Assembly (NCBI RefSeq): GCF_023544465.1
Contig: NZ_JALPVL010000012.1
Span: 248,001 to 312,000, forward strand
DNA: 64,000 nt
Source of the DNA: Paractinoplanes maris
GTDB taxonomy: Bacteria; Actinomycetota; Actinomycetes; Mycobacteriales; Micromonosporaceae
Direction: 5' to 3'
In this document: positions 8,764 to 17,112 of the stretch, in pieces
Numbering within the stretch: the stretch's first letter is position 1
Layout: each line of letters begins with the position of its first letter
Position numbers and translations under genes: made by a program
Notes under the pieces: generated by a model
What the model was told of the DNA's origin: nothing
The model's database searches: none
What the model saw: the letters and a program-made list of their open reading frames with translations, nothing else

Positions 8764-9639
8764 TCAGCCGTTGGTGGGTGTGCGGATCGGAACCGGGCGC
8801 GGCGAGGGCCGGCGGCCGGGGGTCGCCAGCGTCGCCTGCTTGAGCGACCAGGGGTTGCCCGGCTCGGCGTGCACCCCCCGCTTCGGCGTGCCGGCGCCGT
8901 TGGTGAACTCCTCCTCGGTCATCGCCTGCAACGCGCTCAGCGCCACCCCGATGATGGTGGCCGCGGTGATCAGCGTGATCGGCAGGATCAGGGTCAGCGG
9001 CCGGAAGCCCTCCACCCGGTCGAGCGATGCCGGGTCGAGGTGCACCGACATCGCGGCCATCCCGGTGTAGTGCATGCCGCACACCGCGATCGCCATGATG
9101 ACCGCGGCCCCACCGATCGGCACCCAGCCGCGCACCGAGACGGTGAACCAGAGCGCGGCCGTCGAGGCCACCACCGCGATGATCGCCGAGGCGGCCACCA
9201 GCGCCATGTCGTAGTGCATCTCGCCGGCCACATGCATGCCCTGCATGCCGGTGTAGTGCATGGACAACACGCCGCCGCCGGTCAGGCCGCCGGCCACCAG
9301 CGTCTTGGGCACGCTGCGCCGGCCGTGGCCCACCATGAGCAGCCCCGCCCCGACGGCACAGACGGCGAGTCCCAGACTGAGGACGGTCATCGGGACGTCG
9401 AAACGGACCGGGCTGGCCGGCACCTCGAAGCCGAGCATCGCGGCGAAGTGCATGAGCCAGATCGCGCCGCCGCCGATCGCGAAGGCGGCGATGAGGAGCC
9501 AGCGGTTGCGCCGTCCCCGGGTGCGGGCGTTGCGGCCGCGGGCCGTGCTGAGCAGGCCGAAGAACGACCCCAGGAAAGCGAGCAGGAAAGCGGCGATCGG
9601 GTTGAAGACGCCGTACGTGAAGTGATGGATCTCGGCCAC
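8764..9639 (-). CDS. MHYT-domain integral membrane sensor protein
   Basis: A 291-residue protein with about seven hydrophobic segments and three repeats of the MHYT signature: WLMHFAAM, SMHYTGMQGMH and CGMHYTGMAAM. MHYT domains are predicted to coordinate a metal (suggested copper) near the membrane outer face and to sense O2, CO or NO. No GGDEF, EAL or kinase domain follows; the cytoplasmic tail of ~60 residues is Pro/Arg rich. GTG start at 9639 has GAGAGG seven to eight bases upstream. Confidence 0.9.
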   Translation of the reverse strand: MAEIHHFTYGVFNPIAAFLLAFLGSFFGLLSTARGRNARTRGRRNRWLLIAAFAIGGGAIWLMHFAAMLGFEVPASPVRFDVPMTVLSLGLAVCAVGAGLLMVGHGRRSVPKTLVAGGLTGGGVLSMHYTGMQGMHVAGEMHYDMALVAASAIIAVVASTAALWFTVSVRGWVPIGGAAVIMAIAVCGMHYTGMAAMSVHLDPASLDRVEGFRPLTLILPITLITAATIIGVALSALQAMTEEEFTNGAGTPKRGVHAEPGNPWSLKQATLATPGRRPSPRPVPIRTPTNG

Positions 9640-9740
9640 CGGGCACCTCTCGCGGTGAAGATCTAAGAATTACCGCGAGTGATTCAGTCAGTACCAAGAG
9701 GGTGTCCATCGCACCGCGAGTGCGGCCAGGCGGACAAACG

Positions 9741-9773
9741 GAACCGGGCCACCCTTTAGAGGTGGCCCGGTTC
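9741..9773 (-). terminator. Hairpin terminator for the GPGG gene
   Basis: GAACCGGGCCACC (9741-9753) pairs perfectly with GGTGGCCCGGTTC (9761-9773) around a 7-base loop. It sits about 40 bp beyond the stop of the small GPGG gene. No long U-tract is present. Confidence 0.7.
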
Positions 9774-9814
9774 TCGGTCGTGGGGGATGGAGTCGTGGAG
9801 AGCCTCGTTACCGA

Positions 9815-9958
9815 TCAGGTGAAGATGCTGACGCCGCCGGGGCCCACCAGGAGGCCGACAACGATCAGCACGATGCCCCAGAGCAGCTGCCGCCGGAAGA
9901 GCGCGAGGATACCGGCGACCACCAGGATTACGGCGATGATCCAAAGAATTAGGTCCAT
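9815..9958 (-). CDS. GPGG-motif small membrane protein
   Basis: A 47-residue reading frame: a hydrophobic helix, a short FRRQ charged turn, a second hydrophobic helix and a C-terminal LLVGPGGVSIFT. This matches the actinobacterial GPGG-motif small membrane protein family, whose function is unknown. Two short TM helices form a hairpin in the membrane. ATG 9958 lies 39 bp downstream of the metallophosphoesterase gene, and a strong hairpin follows, so it is likely the last gene of that transcript or has its own. Confidence 0.85.
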   Translation of the reverse strand: MDLILWIIAVILVVAGILALFRRQLLWGIVLIVVGLLVGPGGVSIFT

Positions 9959-9997
9959 GAACATCGAATACCCGGTGCCGCAAAATCAGAAACCTGG

Positions 9998-10744
9998 CTA
10001 CCGGGCACCGATCAGTGTGGTATCCACCTCTTCGGAAAGTAGCTGGTAGACGTTGTACGCCTGCTTGATCACCGGGTGGGCGACGTTGCGCACGGGGACT
10101 CCGCCGGGCGTCCGCCCGCGCTCCGAGCCGTGGTGCGCGTGCCCGTGCAGGGCCAGTGCGGCCGGGGCGGCGTCGATCGATCGGCCGAGCTGATAACAGC
10201 CGAGGAAGGCGTAGATCTCCAGCGGCTCGCCGACCAGGGTCTCGGGCACGGGGGCGTAGTGGGTGAGCGCCACCAGGGCGTCACATTCCACCGACTTCAG
10301 CGCCCGCTCCAGGTCGTCGGCGTACCGCTCGGCCGTGCCGACGAAGTCCTTCATCTCGCGCTCGCCGAAGTTGCTGGCACAGGCCCCGGCGAACCCGCCG
10401 CCGAAGCCCTTGGTGCCGGCGATGCCGAGCCGGTGCCCATGAATCTCGAGCACGGTCGCCGTGCCCTCCAGCACCGTGATGCCGGCGTCCTCGATCACCT
10501 TGGTCAGCTCGTCCTGCTGGTCGCTCTGGTGGTCGTGGTTGCCCAGCACCACCACGACCGGCACGCCCAGCCCGCCGAACTCCTCGGCGAAGCACTTCGC
10601 CTCGTCGACGGTGCCGTGCCGGGTGAGATCGCCCGCGATCAGCAGCGCGTCGGCCCGGTCGGGCAGTTCCTCGAGGGCGGGCCGATAACGGCCCACCACG
10701 TCCTTGTCCACGTGGACGTCGCCCACGGCGGCGATCCGGATCAT
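9998..10744 (-). CDS. Calcineurin-like metallophosphoesterase
   Basis: 248 residues with the full set of dimetal phosphoesterase motifs: AVGDVHVDKD, AGDLTRHG, VLGNHDH, a LTHYAP His, and HGHAHHG. Family members hydrolyse phosphomonoesters or diesters; the substrate here is not identifiable. No signal peptide, so cytoplasmic. It overlaps the upstream BON gene by 4 bp (ATGA), so the two are translationally coupled. Confidence 0.93.
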   Translation of the reverse strand: MIRIAAVGDVHVDKDVVGRYRPALEELPDRADALLIAGDLTRHGTVDEAKCFAEEFGGLGVPVVVVLGNHDHQSDQQDELTKVIEDAGITVLEGTATVLEIHGHRLGIAGTKGFGGGFAGACASNFGEREMKDFVGTAERYADDLERALKSVECDALVALTHYAPVPETLVGEPLEIYAFLGCYQLGRSIDAAPAALALHGHAHHGSERGRTPGGVPVRNVAHPVIKQAYNVYQLLSEEVDTTLIGAR

Positions 10745-10989
10745 GAAATCTCCTCCACCTCGCTGGGCGCCTGCGCCCGGGTGATCCCGATGTCACACGT
10801 GATCTCCAGGTCCGGGAAGTGCGCGGTGATCTGCCGGCAGATCTCGTCCCGGCGCTGCGGGCTCTCCACCTCGCCCCCGAGAACGATCAGATGATCGCGG
10901 CGCTGCACGGTGATGCCCTGCTCGGCAATCCGGTCGTGCTCGGTGAGCAGCCGCTGGATCTCGGCCTCGAGATCGGTGTCGCTGGTCAT
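10741..10989 (-). CDS. BON-domain protein
   Basis: 82 residues, one BON fold: ITVQRRDHLIVLGGEVESPQ-type strands followed by an amphipathic helix RRDEICRQITAHF and a final strand. BON domains bind phospholipid or act as protein modules. There is no signal peptide, so it is probably cytosolic. It lies between the nucleotidyltransferase gene (12 bp) and the metallophosphoesterase gene (4-bp overlap) in one operon. Confidence 0.85.
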   Translation of the reverse strand: MTSDTDLEAEIQRLLTEHDRIAEQGITVQRRDHLIVLGGEVESPQRRDEICRQITAHFPDLEITCDIGITRAQAPSEVEEIS

Positions 10990-11001
10990 CCCAACCCCCT
11001 T

Positions 11002-11583
11002 CTACTTGGCGAGTGCCTCTTCGTCGTCGGTCAGCGGGACGACGTCCAGCCGGTCCAGGAGGATGAGGAACGCCTCGGCGTACGGTGACTTCTCGGTCTC
11101 CCGGCGCACCCGTGGCCAGTCGATCTGCTCGCGCAGCGAGCGCGCCACCGGCAGACCGGTCGCGAAGTCGCAGTAGTGCTGGCTGTAGCTGAGCAGCTTG
11201 TGCACCATCAGCTGGGTCGCCGAGAGCACGGGCATGAAGATGGCCTCGACCGAGATCTGCTCGGTATCGGCCAGCGTCTCCAGCGTCACCGGCGTCTCCA
11301 CCGGCCGATAGATGAGGTCGACCATCCGGTCCTCGTCATAGACCTTGACCAGCCAGTCCTCGGGCGGCTGCTCGGTGCGGAACCCGACCTCGGCCAGCTC
11401 GGCCAGCGCCCGGTCCCGATCTTCCTCCCGCAGCAGGAAGTCCACATCGTGGTCGCTCGAGTGGCCGCCGTGCGCATAGACCGCGAAGCTCCCGCCGAGC
11501 GCGAACGGTATGCCGGCGGACTTGAGAGTGGAAGCAACCTTCTTCAGCGTGGTGGCCAGGCCCTCGTCCACGCGGTGCGGCAT
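11002..11583 (-). CDS. Nucleotidyltransferase-fold protein
   Basis: About 193 residues. IPFALGGSFAVYAHG followed by SDHDVDFLL carries the GG/S...DxD pattern of the minimal nucleotidyltransferase fold (AbiEii/MNT-like or DUF6036 type). The third Asp probably lies in DRMVDLIY. ATG 11583 is selected because GAGGGGG stands seven bases upstream. The nucleotide-transfer target is unknown. No partner HEPN gene is adjacent; the neighbours are BON and metallophosphoesterase genes, so a toxin-antitoxin role is not supported. Confidence 0.82.
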   Translation of the reverse strand: MPHRVDEGLATTLKKVASTLKSAGIPFALGGSFAVYAHGGHSSDHDVDFLLREEDRDRALAELAEVGFRTEQPPEDWLVKVYDEDRMVDLIYRPVETPVTLETLADTEQISVEAIFMPVLSATQLMVHKLLSYSQHYCDFATGLPVARSLREQIDWPRVRRETEKSPYAEAFLILLDRLDVVPLTDDEEALAK

Positions 11584-11837
11584 GACGATTCCCCCTCGAC
11601 GTTTGCGGTTCGGTGTGTCGGATACGACTACCCGGGCCGGTTGACGTTGAATCGCTGCCGGGCAAAACCCACTGCAAACCCCATTTTGGTACGCGGCGAG
11701 GGCCGTCGCCGGGAAACGCGGGGCACACCATTCCCGCCCACCCCGCCTCTCCAACACCACCGGGCCCCGCCCTTCACCGCCCCCGCCGAATTCCTGCTGG
11801 AAACCTCTGGTGCGCCCGCCGGTTACCGTTGGTTGGT

Positions 11838-12545
11838 ATGACCCTTCGCACGATCGCGCTCGTGGGTATGGACGGCTCCGGCAAGACCACCCAGGCGCAC
11901 CGGCTGGCCGACGAACTGAGCGCCTCGGGTCTGCGCGTCGCCTACCGGCGCAACGCCGGCGGCCGCCACTGGTTCGGTCGTCTCGCCGTCCGGCTGGGCA
12001 AGCGTGACGCGGACGACCTGCTGGGCCGCCGCGGCATGCTCTTCGTCGAGTCGGTGCTGCGCTGGCTGGCCATTCTGCGCACCCTGCTGCGCCGGCGTTT
12101 CACCGGCGGCACCGTGGTGATGGACCGCTACGCCTTCTGTCAGTACGCGAGCCTGCGGGCCCGGCACGCCGCCCCGGCCGCCGAGCGCCGCGCCCGCCTG
12201 GCCTACCACTTCTTCCCCCAGCCCGATCTCACGTTCCTGCTCGACGTCGACCCCAGGGTCGCTCACGAGCGGATCGAGGCGCGCGGCTACGACAGCGAGT
12301 CGATGGACTACCTGGAATCGGCCCGGGCGTCCTATCTGGCGCTGCCCGAGTTCCCCAGCTTCGTGGTGATCGACGCGAACGGCACGCCCGACGAGGTCTC
12401 AGCCGCCCTGCACGCCGAGCTCCGGCGCCGGGCCGACCTGCCCGAGCCGGCCCGCAGCCCGCTGTCCCGCAGCCTGATCCTGGCCGGAGCGCCGATCCTG
12501 GCCGCCCTGGCCGCGGCCGGCTACCAACTGGCCGAAACCCTGTAG
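11838..12545 (+). CDS. Thymidylate kinase-like P-loop kinase with C-terminal membrane segment
   Basis: 235 residues. Walker A is GMDGSGKTT; MDRYAFCQYA matches the DRY motif of dTMP kinases, and DLTFLLDVDP follows as in Tmk. The lid region ERIEARGYDSESMDYLE has the substrate-binding Glu/Tyr. The last ~24 residues (SLILAGAPILAALAAAGYQL) form a hydrophobic helix unusual for Tmk, so it may be membrane-anchored. It is more likely a secondary nucleotide/polyprenol-type kinase than the housekeeping Tmk. Start ATG 11838; no clear RBS, suggesting a leaderless or near-leaderless message. Confidence 0.85.
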   Translation: MTLRTIALVGMDGSGKTTQAHRLADELSASGLRVAYRRNAGGRHWFGRLAVRLGKRDADDLLGRRGMLFVESVLRWLAILRTLLRRRFTGGTVVMDRYAFCQYASLRARHAAPAAERRARLAYHFFPQPDLTFLLDVDPRVAHERIEARGYDSESMDYLESARASYLALPEFPSFVVIDANGTPDEVSAALHAELRRRADLPEPARSPLSRSLILAGAPILAALAAAGYQLAETL

Positions 12546-12629
12546 CGCGCCATCACCCCCGATCGGAACCTCGCCCCGCCCCCGTGCCCCACGGCCTCGC
12601 CGCCCGTCACCCGCCGCCGGACATACGCC

Positions 12630-13328
12630 TCAGGCTCGGCCGTAGACGGGGATCTGAGCGCCGCTGGTGGGAGTCGACGCGTCCGAGGCGAGGAAGAGGA
12701 TGGTCGGGGCGATCTGCTCGGGCCGCACCCAGCGGTCGGTGTCCGCCCCCGGCATGGCCGCCCGGTTGGCCGGCGTGTCGATCACGCTGGGCACCACCGT
12801 ATTCGCGCGCACGTTGTGCCTCCGATACTCCACAGCCACCGCGTTGGCGAAGGCGATGACAGCCGCCTTGGACGTGACGTAGCCGGCCGCCCCCGGGAAA
12901 GGCGCCAGAGCGGAGCGCGACGACACATACACCACGCTGCCGCCGCCCGCCTCGACCAGGTGTGGCAGGGCCGCGGCCGTCACGAGATAGGCCGGCTGCA
13001 GATTGGTCGTCAGCTGCGCCTCGAAGTCGCTCCACGGCGTCTCGGCGACCAGCGGACCGCTCGCGAACCCGCCGATCAGGTTGACGACCGCGCGCAGAGG
13101 CGCCTGCGGATCGCCGGTCGCGGCGGCCACGGCCGTGGTGACATCGGTCTCATCCGACATGTCACCGTCGACCGCGACAGCGCCTTTCGGCAGTCGCCCG
13201 GCCGAGCCGGCTCGCACCGGAGCGACCACGCGCCACCCGTCCGCGACGAAAGCGGCGACCGTCGCCACCCCCAAGCCACCCGTTCCACCCGTGATCAAAG
13301 CCGTGCGCCCGTCAGCCATGGCGTTCAT
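12630..13328 (-). CDS. SDR-family NAD(P)-dependent oxidoreductase
   Basis: 232 residues with a Rossmann fold: cofactor loop TGGTGGLG, acidic DGDMSD after beta-3, NLIGG in place of NNAG, catalytic Ser in VYVSSRSA and the YxxxK motif GYVTSKAA. Substrate unknown. Two possible starts (13328 and 13319) differ by three residues; the first is preceded by CGGGG. Monocistronic, convergent with the thymidylate-kinase-like gene. Confidence 0.9.
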   Translation of the reverse strand: MNAMADGRTALITGGTGGLGVATVAAFVADGWRVVAPVRAGSAGRLPKGAVAVDGDMSDETDVTTAVAAATGDPQAPLRAVVNLIGGFASGPLVAETPWSDFEAQLTTNLQPAYLVTAAALPHLVEAGGGSVVYVSSRSALAPFPGAAGYVTSKAAVIAFANAVAVEYRRHNVRANTVVPSVIDTPANRAAMPGADTDRWVRPEQIAPTILFLASDASTPTSGAQIPVYGRA

Positions 13329-13892
13329 GGTGCCCCGCGCCCACGGCCGACCACTGTGGGATTCGTCACCACGCCAATCGGATGGACCGGTGGCTCCGAA
13401 CCGTTGTCAAAGGGGCAGTCATCCGCAGGATGTCACCCGGACGGGCTAGTGAACTGCGTCGCCGCGTGCCGCATTGTGGCAGGTGGTCCCGTTCGGTGAA
13501 GCGTCGGGATCTTTTTGATGGTGCTTTTGTTTCAACCCCGTCCCGGAGCTGTCGATCCAGCACGGTGAACCTGACGCACCCAAGGAACGTACTGGGTGGT
13601 GACGGACGTCCCAAGGTCATTGGTGATGGGCGTCGCTGTGAGGGACGAGGGGCCGGTGGTGTCATGAAGCGAGCGACGGGTATGTCTCTGTCTGCGCGAC
13701 CGAGCAGCGGATGCGGGGCCGAATGCCGGAGCGCTGGAGCCCTGTACAGGAACTACGCACTCGGCTCTCAGCCAGCACCCAGACATTCGTGACACTTTCG
13801 ACCCACCAGCCGGAATCAGTGCAGCCAACCATTTGTTGTGTAGATGCCAGTAACCGCAATGTGCGAACTGCGGACGTTACGGGGAGGAACTG
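13329..13892. other. Long non-coding leader upstream of the sigma factor gene
   Basis: About 560 bp with no convincing gene on either strand. It is less GC-rich than the surroundings, with T-runs near 13510-13530 and AT-rich sequence just before the sigma gene. A 22-codon open frame beginning GTGACGGAC near 13596 and ending with TGA near 13664 could be a leader peptide but has no clear RBS. Likely holds the sigma gene promoter(s); no consensus -35/-10 pair stands out. Confidence 0.5.
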
Positions 13893-14897
13893 ATGGATAC
13901 AGGGATCACCCGTAGCGGGGTTAGTAGTGAAGGCAATGAGGGGACCGTGGGCAACGTGGAGAAGAACACCGTGATGCGTACCGATCAGGTCGCCGAGGAG
14001 CGTGACCTTGTCGGCGTCTACCTGCACGAGATCTCCCGGACGCCGCTGCTGGATGCCGCCAGGGAGGTCGAGCTCTCCAAGTCGATCGAGGCGGGCCTCT
14101 ATGCCGAGCACCTGCTCGAGACTGGCGAGGTCCGGCGCGGTGTGAGCGCGGAGGAGCTGGAGCGCCTCGTCACCGAGGGCCGCAAGGCCAAGGACCTGTT
14201 CATCCGGGCCAACCTGCGACTGGTCGTGTCGATCGCCCGGCGCTACGTGCGCTCCGGCATGCCGATGCTCGACCTGATCCAGGAGGGCAACACCGGCCTG
14301 GTCCGCGCGGTCGAGAAGTTCGACTACGAGCGTGGCTACAAGTTCTCGACCTACGCGACGTGGTGGGTGCGTCAGGCGATCAGCCGGGCCATCGCCCAGC
14401 AGGAGCGGACGGTGCGCCTGCCCGTGCACCTGGTCGAGGACGTCAACCGGATGCGTAATGTGACCCGCCAGCTCGTTCGCGAGCTGGGCAGCGACCCCGA
14501 GCCCGAGCAGATCGCGACCGCCCTCGGCGTGACCGTCGAGCGCGTCAACGAGCTGACCCGCTGGGCGCAGGACACGGTTTCGCTCGACACCCCGGTCGGC
14601 GACGACGGCGACACCAACCTCGGCGACCTGGTCGCCGACAGTGACGCCCCCTCGCCGGAGGAGATCGTGCTGACCGCATTGGAGCGGCAGCGCATCGAGG
14701 GTCTGCTCAACCACCTCGACGACCGGTCGGCCGGCATCATGCGGGCCCGCTACGGCCTCGAGGACGGCCGGGAGCACTCGCTCACCGAGGTCGCCTCGCG
14801 GTTCTCGCTGAGCCGTGAGCGCATCCGTCAGCTCGAGATCCAGGCGCTCGGCCGGCTCCGCGAGCTGGCCCGGGCCGAGGGCCTCCAGGCCGCCTGA
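13893..14897 (+). CDS. Group 2 RNA polymerase sigma factor (SigB/HrdB-like)
   Basis: 334 residues. Region 1.2 is DLVGVYLHEISRTPLL; region 2 is LFIRANLRLVVSIARRYV, then PMLDLIQEGN and the -10-binding YKFSTYATWWVRQAI; region 3 follows VRLPVHLVEDVNRMR; region 4.2 is the HTH LTEVASRFSLSRERIRQLE. It lacks the long acidic region 1.1 of the primary sigma factor, so it is an alternative group 2 sigma, generally used in stationary phase or stress. RBS GGGGAGG (13881-13887) precedes ATG 13893. A shared bidirectional terminator follows. Confidence 0.95.
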   Translation: MDTGITRSGVSSEGNEGTVGNVEKNTVMRTDQVAEERDLVGVYLHEISRTPLLDAAREVELSKSIEAGLYAEHLLETGEVRRGVSAEELERLVTEGRKAKDLFIRANLRLVVSIARRYVRSGMPMLDLIQEGNTGLVRAVEKFDYERGYKFSTYATWWVRQAISRAIAQQERTVRLPVHLVEDVNRMRNVTRQLVRELGSDPEPEQIATALGVTVERVNELTRWAQDTVSLDTPVGDDGDTNLGDLVADSDAPSPEEIVLTALERQRIEGLLNHLDDRSAGIMRARYGLEDGREHSLTEVASRFSLSRERIRQLEIQALGRLRELARAEGLQAA

Positions 14898-14928
14898 CCG
14901 TTTTCCTTCCCCCCGCTACTCAAGCAAA

Positions 14929-14959
14929 AAGGCCGGTACCCGAGCGGGGTACCGGCCTT
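14929..14959. terminator. Bidirectional intrinsic terminator
   Basis: AAGGCCGGTACCC (14929-14941) and GGGTACCGGCCTT (14947-14959) form a perfect 13-bp stem with a 5-base loop. An A-run precedes it and a CTTCTT follows, so it can serve the sigma factor gene and the convergent NlpC/P60 gene. Confidence 0.9.
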
Positions 14960-14974
14960 CTTCGTGCTCCGGGA

Positions 14975-15934
14975 TCAGACGCGGCCGTAGCCGTACGGCG
15001 TCATGATGTCCATCCCGCGTTTCTTCACCACGGTGCCCGAGTGCGGCGCGTCGATGATCTGCCCGCCACCCACATAGAGCGCGACGTGGCCGAGACTTCG
15101 ATAGAACACCAGGTCGCCCGGCTGCAGATCGCCCTTGCTGATGTGGGTGACCTCGTTCCACTGCGCCTTGGTCTGGTGCGACAGCGACTTGCCGCCCGCC
15201 CGCCAGGCCGCCGAGGTCAGACCCGAGCAGTCGAAGCTGCCGGGACCGTCCGCGCCGAACAGGTACGGCTTGCCGAGCTGGTTGTACGCGAACGTCACCG
15301 CCGCGCCGGCGCTGCCGGAGATGTTCGGGATCTTGCCCGTGTACTTGCCGCCGGTCTCCTGCCCTTGGCCGAAGGCGGCCTCACGCATCTTGATCAGCTT
15401 CTTGAGGTCCTTCTGGATCGACGCCTTCTGCGCGGCCAGCGCGTTGGACTGGGCCGTCTGCTTGCTCTGGGTCGCCTTGAGGGCGGCCTGGCGAGCGGTG
15501 AAGCCCTGCGTGGCCTCGGTGAAGGTGTCGATGTCGCGCTGGTTGGCGCGGGTGATCAGATCCAGGTAGGCCATCCGGTCGACCATGCCGTCCTGGTCGC
15601 CGGTCAGCAGCGCCGTCATCGGCCCGACCCGGCCCTGCTTGTAGGACGTGGTGGCCAGGGTGCCGACCTTGCCGCTGGCGTTCTTGAGCGCGGCCTGGGC
15701 GGGCTTGAGGGAAGCCTGGAGCTTGACCTGATCAGCCTGGGTCTTCTTCAGGTTGATCCGCGATTGGTTGTACGCCTCGGTGACGTCCTCGAGCTTGTTC
15801 GAGGCCGTCTCGATCTGCTTCTTCAGCTCGCTGGTGGACGGCGCCGCGTGCGCGGCGGTTCCCATCGAGCCGGTGATCGCGACGGCGAGCGCCGCGACGA
15901 CGAGGACGCGAAGCCTCGTACGGGGGTGGGGCAC
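14975..15934 (-). CDS. Secreted NlpC/P60 peptidoglycan endopeptidase
   Basis: 319 residues: a Sec signal peptide (positive RTRLR, hydrophobic VLVVAALAVAI, cleavage after AHA), then a long coiled coil (~35-200) rich in Lys, Gln and Leu, then the NlpC/P60 catalytic domain. Catalytic Cys lies in GSFDCSGLTS, His in GHVALYVG and the third polar residue in DAPHSG. Such RipA/RipC-like enzymes cut between D-Glu and mDAP in peptidoglycan stems; the coiled coil normally controls access or FtsEX-type activation. GTG start at 15934. The upstream c-di-AMP riboswitch predicts repression at high c-di-AMP. Confidence 0.95.
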   Translation of the reverse strand: MPHPRTRLRVLVVAALAVAITGSMGTAAHAAPSTSELKKQIETASNKLEDVTEAYNQSRINLKKTQADQVKLQASLKPAQAALKNASGKVGTLATTSYKQGRVGPMTALLTGDQDGMVDRMAYLDLITRANQRDIDTFTEATQGFTARQAALKATQSKQTAQSNALAAQKASIQKDLKKLIKMREAAFGQGQETGGKYTGKIPNISGSAGAAVTFAYNQLGKPYLFGADGPGSFDCSGLTSAAWRAGGKSLSHQTKAQWNEVTHISKGDLQPGDLVFYRSLGHVALYVGGGQIIDAPHSGTVVKKRGMDIMTPYGYGRV

Positions 15935-15956
15935 CGGTCAGTGGCCTTTCTTCCGC

Positions 15957-16088
15957 TCGGCCGCCTACCGGGTTAGCTGACGGGTTCGAGTGGGAAGAGC
16001 ACCCGGCCGCGGATGCGGCTTCACCCCGGTAACGCGGTTCCCCGGTTCTGTCGTGGAGATCGTGACACCACGAAGATTCGGCGGCGTT
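15957..16088 (-). promoter_or_regulatory. c-di-AMP riboswitch (ydaO/yuaA class)
   Basis: Read on the minus strand the leader contains the hallmark blocks of the ydaO class in order: a 5' P1 arm CGCCGCCGAATC, then CCGGGGAACC, then GGGGTGAA, then GAACCCGTCAGCTAACCC followed by GGTAGGCGGC closing P1. It ends about 20 bases before the GTG start of the NlpC/P60 gene. In actinobacteria this class sits before cell-wall hydrolase genes (rpf, nlpC) and turns expression off when c-di-AMP binds. Element limits are approximate. Confidence 0.9.
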
Positions 16089-16261
16089 GGCCGGCGCCAC
16101 GGGAGGGGGAGTGGCTGCGGACCGAACCAACCGCATTAACTTATCGATGGGATCAACAAAAGCAAGGCTTCTCAGAGTGATTTAAAACAATGGCCCGTTA
16201 CGCGTTAATGATCCCGATAACAGGTAGTGATTCGATGACCGCAATGCGTCGAAGCGGGCTG
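16089..16261. other. AT-rich intergenic region, probable nlpC promoter
   Basis: An unusually AT-rich stretch (about 16130-16230) lies upstream of the riboswitch. It contains runs such as TTTTGTTGATC and GATAAGTTAATG on the minus strand that could supply -35/-10 elements. No gene is seen. Confidence 0.4.
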
Positions 16262-16582
16262 TCAAACGGGACTTTTCGCCAAGGCCTCGGCCGGCACCCA
16301 TTCGCGGGTCACCTTGCGCTCGGCCCAGAACGACAGGAACGGGATCGTGCCGCTGAGCATCACCAGGATCATGCGGCCGAACGGCCAGTGCGCGCGCCGG
16401 GAAAGATCGAACGTGGCCACCAGGTAGAGCATGAACAGGAAGCCGTGCGCCGGGCCGACCGCGGCGACCACCGTCGGGTTGTCGGCCAGGTATTTGAGCG
16501 GCATGCCGACCACCACGAGCGCGAGCAGGCAGACGCCGACGATCCACGCGATGATCCGGTATCGGGTCAGGGCACCCTGCAC
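16262..16582 (-). CDS. DUF3817 small integral membrane protein
   Basis: 106 residues with three hydrophobic segments (IIAWIVGVCLLALVVVG, AVGPAHGFLFMLYLVATF, MILVMLSGTIPFLSFW) and the conserved GMPLKYLADNP and AHGFLF motifs of DUF3817. Function unknown; related to the membrane part of some MFS-associated and YdgH-like proteins. GTG start at 16582; twelve bases downstream of the preceding membrane gene, so a two-gene operon. Confidence 0.85.
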   Translation of the reverse strand: MQGALTRYRIIAWIVGVCLLALVVVGMPLKYLADNPTVVAAVGPAHGFLFMLYLVATFDLSRRAHWPFGRMILVMLSGTIPFLSFWAERKVTREWVPAEALAKSPV

Positions 16583-16594
16583 GTTGGTTCTGTC

Positions 16595-17002
16595 CTATCC
16601 GGGATAGTCGCCCGGGCGCGCGCCGGGATGGGCGGCGAGCCAGGCGAGATAGTTGTTGTAGGCCACCAGTTCGGGATCGTCGGCATCCGGGGTGGACCGG
16701 ACGGCCACCCGCACCGGACGGCCGACCGTAACAGCCGTACCTGGAAGCTTTTCGTCTTCCTGCTTTTCGCTTTCCACCTGTGCCGGCGGGGTCGCCCTTT
16801 TGCGGACGAGCTGCACCTCGCGATACCACAGGAAGACGACGAAGGCCGCGAAGACCGGCCACTCGAACATGTAGCCCCAGCTGATGGCATTGCCCTCCTG
16901 GGCGCGGCTGAACTGCCACCAGCCCAGCCCCAGGCAACCCGCGGTCAGCACGATCGCCAGGACATGCCGGGCGATCCACGCCGGCGTCCACAGGCCCTTC
17001 AT
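16595..17002 (-). CDS. Conserved actinobacterial membrane protein
   Basis: 135 residues. Two N-terminal TM helices (IARHVLAIVLTAGCLGLGWW; a second from about WGYMFEWPVFAAFVVFLW) are followed by a charged linker and a tail PELVAYNNYLAWLAAHPG. The arrangement is the conserved partner that often precedes DUF3817 genes in actinomycetes. The first helix with GLGWWQFSRA recalls the N-terminus of SURF1-like proteins, but the rest is missing. Function unknown. Confidence 0.8.
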   Translation of the reverse strand: MKGLWTPAWIARHVLAIVLTAGCLGLGWWQFSRAQEGNAISWGYMFEWPVFAAFVVFLWYREVQLVRKRATPPAQVESEKQEDEKLPGTAVTVGRPVRVAVRSTPDADDPELVAYNNYLAWLAAHPGARPGDYPG

Positions 17003-17112
17003 GCACAGAAGCGTACCGGCGGGTGTTTGGCGATGGCCCGCATGGGCAACCGTCCAGGCGATCGACCCACCCCTCGGTTGCCGTTCTGGCCCGAAACGAC
17101 CGGAGGTGCACG

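Noticed and set aside
11002..11583. Toxin-antitoxin system built on the nucleotidyltransferase-fold gene
   Set aside because: No HEPN or other toxin gene is adjacent; the neighbours are a BON protein and a metallophosphoesterase.
13596..13664. A short leader peptide gene upstream of the sigma factor
   Set aside because: Only 22 codons, no RBS, and no attenuator-like hairpin follows; left as part of the leader.
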